Source: Candidatus Mediterraneibacter intestinigallinarum (GTDB taxonomy: Bacteria > Bacillota > Clostridia > Lachnospirales > Lachnospiraceae). Taken from it: DNA of 33,676 nt. Positions within the stretch are counted from its first letter, which is position 1. Each line of letters opens with the position of its first letter. The translations under genes and the position numbers were made by a program. Below the pieces are notes generated by a model, which was not told the origin of the DNA, did no database searches, and saw nothing but the letters and a program-made list of their open reading frames with translations. The DNA lies in NCBI GenBank assembly GCA_019119265.1, contig DWXI01000190.1, positions 1 to 33,676 on the forward strand. Direction: 5' to 3'. Below are positions 29,724 through 33,676 of the stretch, piece by piece.

Positions 29724-31250
29724 ATGGAGACACTAATCAGAAAAATAGATAAAAATAAAATAGATGAAAAAGTCATAGCTGAAGCGGGAAAGTTCTTGAG
29801 GGAAGGGAAACTGGTGGCATTTCCGACGGAGACGGTGTATGGACTTGGTGCAGACGCGCTGAAAGAGGAGGCGGCAAGGAAAACTTATGCAGCGAAAGGC
29901 AGGCCTTCCGATAATCCGCTTATTGTACACATAGCAGATTATGAAGATTTGAAAAAAATTGCGGTAAATATTCCGCCGGAGACGGATATGCTGGCAGCGC
30001 ATTTCTGGCCTGGCCCTTTGACTATGATATTTGAAAAGAGCGATATTGTTCCTTATGGAACTACCGGAGGACTTGATACAGTTGCAGTAAGGATGCCTGC
30101 CGATCCGGTAGCCCGGGCTTTGATCAGGGCAGCAGGCGGCTTTGTTTCCGCTCCCAGCGCGAATACGTCGGGGAGACCCAGTCCTACAACGGCACAGCAT
30201 GTAGAAGAGGACCTGAACGGGAAGATTGATATGATTCTTGACGGAGGAACGGTAGATATAGGATTGGAGTCAACGATACTGGATATGACGGTTATTCCGC
30301 CTATGATTCTGAGACCTGGCGCGATCACAACGGAGATGTTCGAAGAAGTGATCGGTCCGGTAGGCGTAGATGAGACACTTTTAAGTGATAAGAGTACGCA
30401 GGCTCCTAAAGCTCCGGGAATGAAATACAGACATTACGCCCCGAAAGCAAAACTGATGATTGTGGAAGGAGACTTGCGGGAGGAAATTCTTGCGATACGT
30501 CAATTAGCATATGAGGCCGACAGGAAAGGCCATCCTGTCGGCGTTATTGCGACAAATGAGACGCTTCCTTTTTATAATCATGGTATTATTAAAAACATTG
30601 GTACCAGAGAAAATGAGAAAACGATTGCAAGAAATCTTTATAGCATATTGAGAGAGTTCGATGAAGAAAATGTAGACACGATTTACAGCGAATCCTTTGC
30701 GATTCAGGGGATAGGAACCGCGATCATGAATCGTCTGGAAAAGGCTGCCGGACATCTCAGGATTCCCGCGAAAGATATCGTTAAATTGCAGAAATACAGA
30801 AGAATTACATTTGTGAGCGGTACAGATTCGGCGCGCGGACCTATGGCAGCAGAACTTCTCAGGCATTGTGATCTGAAGCAGGAGTACGTGATCAACTCGA
30901 GGGGGATGGTCGTGCTGTTCCCGGAGCCGGCGAACCAAAAAGCCGAAGCAATCATGAAAAGTGCACAGATGACGCTGGAAAATCACAGTTCGCTTCAGTT
31001 TGACGGCGATAATATTCAGGAAGATACGCTGATACTTACTATAGATGCAAATCAGAAAGAAAAGATACTTGCAGAATATCAGCTTTCGGAAAACGTGTAT
31101 ACTTTGAATGAGTTCATTGACGACAACACAGAGATTCCGGATCCATATGGAAAACCCCTGACTGCATATGGGGAATGTTACGAAGTGCTGGACAGGCTGA
31201 TAAAAAAGCTGGCAGATAAATTAAATTCATTAACGGAGGAGAAAGAATGA
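29724..31250 (+). CDS. sua5: Sua5/YrdC threonylcarbamoyl-AMP synthase fused to a cysteine-less LMW phosphatase-like domain
   Basis: This 508-residue protein has two parts. Residues 1-350 are a full Sua5 protein: the YrdC domain ([13 protein letters not shown] at 33-45, KGRPSDNPL at 58-66, [14 protein letters not shown]) and the Sua5 C-terminal domain ([11 protein letters not shown]-like [13 protein letters not shown]). It makes threonylcarbamoyl-AMP for the t6A37 tRNA modification. Residues about 361-508 resemble a low-molecular-weight phosphatase of the YwlE type, but the P-loop reads [13 protein letters not shown]: the nucleophile cysteine is Ser365, while Arg371 and the acid DPYG (D473) remain. 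The domain is thus predicted not to hydrolyse phosphate. The chosen ATG lacks a ribosome site. upp overlaps the stop by four bases. Confidence 0.9.
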   Translation: METLIRKIDKNKIDEKVIAEAGKFLREGKLVAFPTETVYGLGADALKEEAARKTYAAKGRPSDNPLIVHIADYEDLKKIAVNIPPETDMLAAHFWPGPLTMIFEKSDIVPYGTTGGLDTVAVRMPADPVARALIRAAGGFVSAPSANTSGRPSPTTAQHVEEDLNGKIDMILDGGTVDIGLESTILDMTVIPPMILRPGAITTEMFEEVIGPVGVDETLLSDKSTQAPKAPGMKYRHYAPKAKLMIVEGDLREEILAIRQLAYEADRKGHPVGVIATNETLPFYNHGIIKNIGTRENEKTIARNLYSILREFDEENVDTIYSESFAIQGIGTAIMNRLEKAAGHLRIPAKDIVKLQKYRRITFVSGTDSARGPMAAELLRHCDLKQEYVINSRGMVVLFPEPANQKAEAIMKSAQMTLENHSSLQFDGDNIQEDTLILTIDANQKEKILAEYQLSENVYTLNEFIDDNTEIPDPYGKPLTAYGECYEVLDRLIKKLADKLNSLTEEKE

Positions 31251-31879
31251 CAGGAAGAACAATTGTAATGGACCATCCACTGATCGCACATAAGATCAGT
31301 TATATTCGCCAGGAGGATGTGGGAACAAAAGAATTTCGTGAGGTGATAGGAGAAATTGCCCAACTTATGTGTTATGAGGCGACAAGGGATCTCAAAACGA
31401 AGGATGTGAAGATCAAGACTCCTATTGCAGAGATGACGGGAAAGGTTCTTGCAGGGAAAAAACTGGCGATCGTTCCGATCCTGAGAGCGGGTCTCGGGAT
31501 GGTAGATGGAATGTTATCCATGATTCCAGCTGCAAAAGTGGGGCATATTGGACTTTACAGAGATCCGGAAACGCTGGAGCCGGTAGAGTATTATTGTAAG
31601 CTTCCGGCCGACTGCGAAGACAGAGAAGTATTTGTAGTTGATCCGATGCTTGCTACAGGAGGATCCAGTGCGGCTGCGATTCGTATGCTGAAAGAAAAGG
31701 GCGTGAAAAATATCCGTTTTCTCTGTATTATAGCGGCGCCTGAAGGCCTGAAACGTATGCGGGATGAACATCCGGATGTGGATATTTATATAGGAGCTCT
31801 GGATGAAAAACTTAATGATCATGGATATATCGTTCCTGGACTCGGAGACGCTGGTGACCGTATATTCGGTACAAAATAA
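31247..31879 (+). CDS. upp: Uracil phosphoribosyltransferase
   Basis: This 210-residue enzyme salvages uracil to UMP with PRPP. The PRPP loop is [29 protein letters not shown] and the C-terminal uracil-binding [12 protein letters not shown] are also present. Length is standard. The ATG overlaps the sua5 stop (ATGA), with GGAGGAG upstream inside sua5, so the two are coupled. The order sua5-phosphatase-like-upp resembles the ywlC, ywlE, upp neighbourhood in Bacillus. Confidence 0.97.
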   Translation: MTGRTIVMDHPLIAHKISYIRQEDVGTKEFREVIGEIAQLMCYEATRDLKTKDVKIKTPIAEMTGKVLAGKKLAIVPILRAGLGMVDGMLSMIPAAKVGHIGLYRDPETLEPVEYYCKLPADCEDREVFVVDPMLATGGSSAAAIRMLKEKGVKNIRFLCIIAAPEGLKRMRDEHPDVDIYIGALDEKLNDHGYIVPGLGDAGDRIFGTK

Positions 31880-31933
31880 AGATGCTGTGCCAGACTGAAT
31901 CTTACGAAGTCTGATTGTGAAGGAGATAGTGAA

Positions 31934-32422
31934 ATGTCAGGAAAAAGAACAGATTATCTGTCATGGGATGAGTATTTTATGGGTGTTGCAATGCTGTCTG
32001 GTATGCGGTCCAAAGATCCGAATACGCAGGTTGGGTGCTGCATTGTAAGTCAGGACAACAAGATTCTGTCTATGGGTTACAATGGTTTTCCTATTGGCTG
32101 CTCGGACGATGAATTCCCCTGGGCAAGGGAAGGGGATGATCCGTTGGAAACAAAATATGTATACTCGACTCACAGTGAGTTAAATGCAATATTAAATTAT
32201 AGCGGCGGAAGTCTCGCCGGCGCCAAATTGTATGTTACCCTTTTTCCGTGCAATGAATGTGCAAAGGCTATTATACAGTCGGGTATCCGGGAAGTGATTT
32301 ATGACTGTGACAAATATGCCGAGACTGCAGGCGTGCAGGCTTCCAAACGGATGATGGACGCTGCAGGTGTGAGATATCATCAATATCACCGGACAGGCCG
32401 GAAGATTGAGATTAAGTTATAA
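31934..32422 (+). CDS. Deoxycytidylate (dCMP) deaminase, ComEB-like
   Basis: This 162-residue zinc enzyme of the cytidine-deaminase fold has the catalytic HSE (H80, E82) and zinc cysteines in PCNEC (C106, C109). It also has the substrate region DPNTQVGCCIVSQDNKILSMGYNGFP. dCMP deaminases supply dUMP for dTMP synthesis; ComEB of Bacillus is a close relative. GAAGGAGAT precedes the ATG. It lies 54 bases after upp on the same strand, so a pyrimidine-salvage operon is likely. A hairpin terminator follows. Confidence 0.93.
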   Translation: MSGKRTDYLSWDEYFMGVAMLSGMRSKDPNTQVGCCIVSQDNKILSMGYNGFPIGCSDDEFPWAREGDDPLETKYVYSTHSELNAILNYSGGSLAGAKLYVTLFPCNECAKAIIQSGIREVIYDCDKYAETAGVQASKRMMDAAGVRYHQYHRTGRKIEIKL

Positions 32423-32429
32423 TAAACAG

Positions 32430-32455
32430 ATGTGCTCCCCTGTGAGGGAGCATTT
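32430..32455 (+). terminator. Terminator after the dCMP deaminase gene
   Basis: TGCTCCC (32433-32439) pairs with GGGAGCA (32446-32452) around a six-base loop, followed by TTT. The T-run is short. Confidence 0.7.
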
Positions 32456-32497
32456 CTGCGCAATATTAGGAATACCAAAGAATGAGGAGTATATATC

Positions 32498-33217
32498 ATG
32501 AAACGCATTTTAATGATGGTTCTGAGAAATCTGGTTATGGTTCCGTATGCCTGGATTCGCCTGTGCTATAGGGCAGCGCATGTAGACAAATATAGTGAAG
32601 AAGATATGTATTCATTTTTGAAGTGGATTGATCTTCATGCCAACAGGGGCGGGAATGTTCATATTGATGTACATGGCGCAGAAAATCTTCCGAAGAAAAG
32701 CGGATTCATGTTTTTTCCGAATCATCAAGGGTTGTACGATGTTTTGGCTATTATTGAAGCCTCACCAAGACCGTTTGCGGTCGTGGCAAAAAAAGAGATT
32801 GCGAATATTCCATTTTTAAAACAGGTATTTGCCTGCATGAAGGCATATATGATAGATCGTGAAGATGTGCGGCAGGCGATGCAGGTTATCATTAATGTAA
32901 CGAAAGAAGTAAAAAAGGGAAGAAACTATCTGATCTTCGCTGAAGGAACACGGTCAAAAAACGGAAATCGCGTAGGAACATTTAAAGGCGGCAGTTTTAA
33001 ATCCGCAACAAAGGCACAGTGCCCGATTGTACCGGTAGCTTTGATTGATTCCTTTAAACCATTTGATACAAATACGATCAGGCCGGTGACTGTACAAGTG
33101 CATTTTCTTGAGCCTATTTGCTATGATGAGTATAAAGATATGAAAACGACAGAGATAGCGGAAATAGTTCAGAATAGAATACAAAAAGTAATAGATGATA
33201 ATGTACCGTCTGCATGA
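32498..33217 (+). CDS. plsC: 1-acyl-sn-glycerol-3-phosphate acyltransferase
   Basis: This 239-residue membrane-associated acyltransferase has the PlsC signature NHQGLYD (H76, D81) and EGTRSKNG (149-156). The N-terminal segment RILMMVLRNLVMVPYAWI is hydrophobic and probably anchors it. It adds the second acyl chain to lysophosphatidic acid in phospholipid synthesis. Length is normal. AATGAGGAG precedes the ATG, and it follows the deaminase terminator by about 40 bases. Confidence 0.94.
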   Translation: MKRILMMVLRNLVMVPYAWIRLCYRAAHVDKYSEEDMYSFLKWIDLHANRGGNVHIDVHGAENLPKKSGFMFFPNHQGLYDVLAIIEASPRPFAVVAKKEIANIPFLKQVFACMKAYMIDREDVRQAMQVIINVTKEVKKGRNYLIFAEGTRSKNGNRVGTFKGGSFKSATKAQCPIVPVALIDSFKPFDTNTIRPVTVQVHFLEPICYDEYKDMKTTEIAEIVQNRIQKVIDDNVPSA

Positions 33218-33240
33218 TGCAATTTTTTTAAAAAATTCCG

Positions 33241-33269
33241 TTGACATTACGGCGTGCGTTTAGTATAAT
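33241..33269 (+). promoter_or_regulatory. Consensus promoter of the tRNA-Ser gene
   Basis: TTGACA (33241-33246), 17 bases, TATAAT (33264-33269): a perfect consensus promoter, as expected for a stable RNA gene. Confidence 0.92.
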
Positions 33270-33293
33270 GAATTTCGTCCTATTAGTGTAGAA

Positions 33294-33334
33294 CTGAATA
33301 AATTGCTGCGGTCTGTGACTGCAGTCTCATTCAG
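33294..33334 (+). other. Hairpin in the 5' leader of pre-tRNA-Ser
   Basis: CTGAAT (33294-33299) pairs with ATTCAG (33329-33334) and encloses CTGCGGTC/GACTGCAG with a three-base loop. It sits five bases before the mature 5' end and may affect RNase P processing or stability. Confidence 0.6.
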
Positions 33335-33339
33335 AATCA

Positions 33340-33427
33340 GGAGAAATACTCAAGAGGCTGAAGAGGCGCCCCTGCTAAGGGTGTAGGTCGGGAAACCGGC
33401 GCGAGGGTTCAAATCCCTCTTTCTCCG
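33340..33427 (+). tRNA. tRNA-Ser (anticodon GCT)
   Basis: An 88-nt tRNA with a seven-base acceptor stem (GGAGAAA with TTTCTCC), anticodon loop CTGCTAA giving GCT for AGC/AGU codons, a long variable arm (GTAGGTCGGGAAACCGGCGC) and T-arm GAGGGTTCAAATCCCTC. The discriminator base is G, as for serine. The 3' CCA is not encoded. It has its own promoter and terminator. Confidence 0.97.
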
Positions 33428-33442
33428 CTCGATATTATCCAC

Positions 33443-33473
33443 AAAAACTACTGGATCTTTCCGGTAGTTTTTT
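33443..33473 (+). terminator. Terminator of the tRNA-Ser gene
   Basis: AAAAACTACTGG (33443-33454) pairs with CCGGTAGTTTTT (33461-33472) with one G-T pair and a six-base loop, running into T residues. Confidence 0.9.
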
Positions 33474-33616
33474 AAACCTCAGATATGAGCTGAAAGCGAT
33501 TGGGAAATCTGCACAGTGAAATAGGGGGAAATAGTAGGATAATATCATGTAAAAACACCACATATAGTGCCGGCAAGCGGACTGCGAGAAAAGTAAAAAA
33601 AACTTGTAAAAAATGG

Positions 33617-33645
33617 TTGACAGATGGCAATGCAAGTGGTACTAT
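33617..33645 (+). promoter_or_regulatory. Promoter pointing out of the right edge
   Basis: TTGACA (33617-33622), 17 bases, TACTAT (33640-33645). No coding start is visible before the window ends; the gene it drives lies beyond. Between the tRNA terminator and here no gene was recognised. Confidence 0.7.
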
Positions 33646-33676
33646 GGTTAAGCTGACTCGTGAGGGGAAGCGAAAG

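Overview
The window reads as chromosomal DNA from an anaerobic, endospore-forming Firmicute, most likely a Lachnospiraceae-type Clostridium relative. Support comes from sporulation genes (SpoIID, a SpoIIQ-like protein, CwlD, a GH18 cortex-hydrolase-like protein), oxygen-detoxification genes of anaerobes (rubrerythrin, reverse rubrerythrin, a PerR-like regulator), a T-box-controlled ileS, a MecA adaptor, and consensus TTGACA/TATAAT promoters with strong AGGAGG ribosome sites. No plasmid, phage or CRISPR module is visible.

Layout. 1-1566: end of a polyprenyl-phosphate glycosyltransferase gene, a GtrA flippase-like gene and a membrane-anchored metallophosphoesterase. 1587-2797: an Rpn-type PD-(D/E)XK nuclease/transposase-like gene. 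2946-12250: a T-box leader, two 90-nt-core palindromic elements, then ileS (eukaryotic-like type), glgP, a membrane protein, spoIID and a spoIIQ-like gene. 12252-13086: a 690-bp imperfect palindrome followed by five exact-period 23-bp repeats that form the promoter of a DUF4143 ATPase gene. 13107-14645: that ATPase and a GIY-YIG protein. 14698-20375: two divergent gene pairs, probably one amino-acid catabolic locus: an archaeal-type ornithine-cyclodeaminase-like protein and a YtcJ-like amidohydrolase to the left, an M20 amidohydrolase and a YfcC-type transporter to the right. 20381-21183: two more long palindromes facing each other. 21182-22957: peroxide/oxygen defence (perR, reverse rubrerythrin, rubrerythrin) on the minus strand. 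23135-25904: a secreted SH3-NlpC/P60 hydrolase, a cluster of DnaA-box-like sites, a DUF1858 redox protein and mecA. 26065-29623: two small unknown ORFs, a structured repeat, the GH18 protein and cwlD. 29708-33217: sua5 fused to a phosphatase-like domain that has lost its cysteine, then upp, a dCMP deaminase and plsC. 33241-33473: a complete tRNA-Ser(GCT) transcription unit. A further promoter at 33617-33645 points out of the window.

How the parts fit. The sporulation proteins SpoIID and SpoIIQ act together during engulfment, and CwlD acts later on spore cortex peptidoglycan. The perR set detoxifies peroxide. The sua5-phosphatase-upp order resembles the ywlC-ywlE-upp neighbourhood of Bacillus. 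The least explained material is the non-coding DNA: (i) two oppositely oriented elements with covarying helices placed between the ileS T-box terminator and ileS, (ii) three giant imperfect palindromes (364-690 bp) that start within a few bases of a stop codon and share similar ends, and (iii) the 23-bp operator-like array. All of this comes from reading the sequence; no database search was run.
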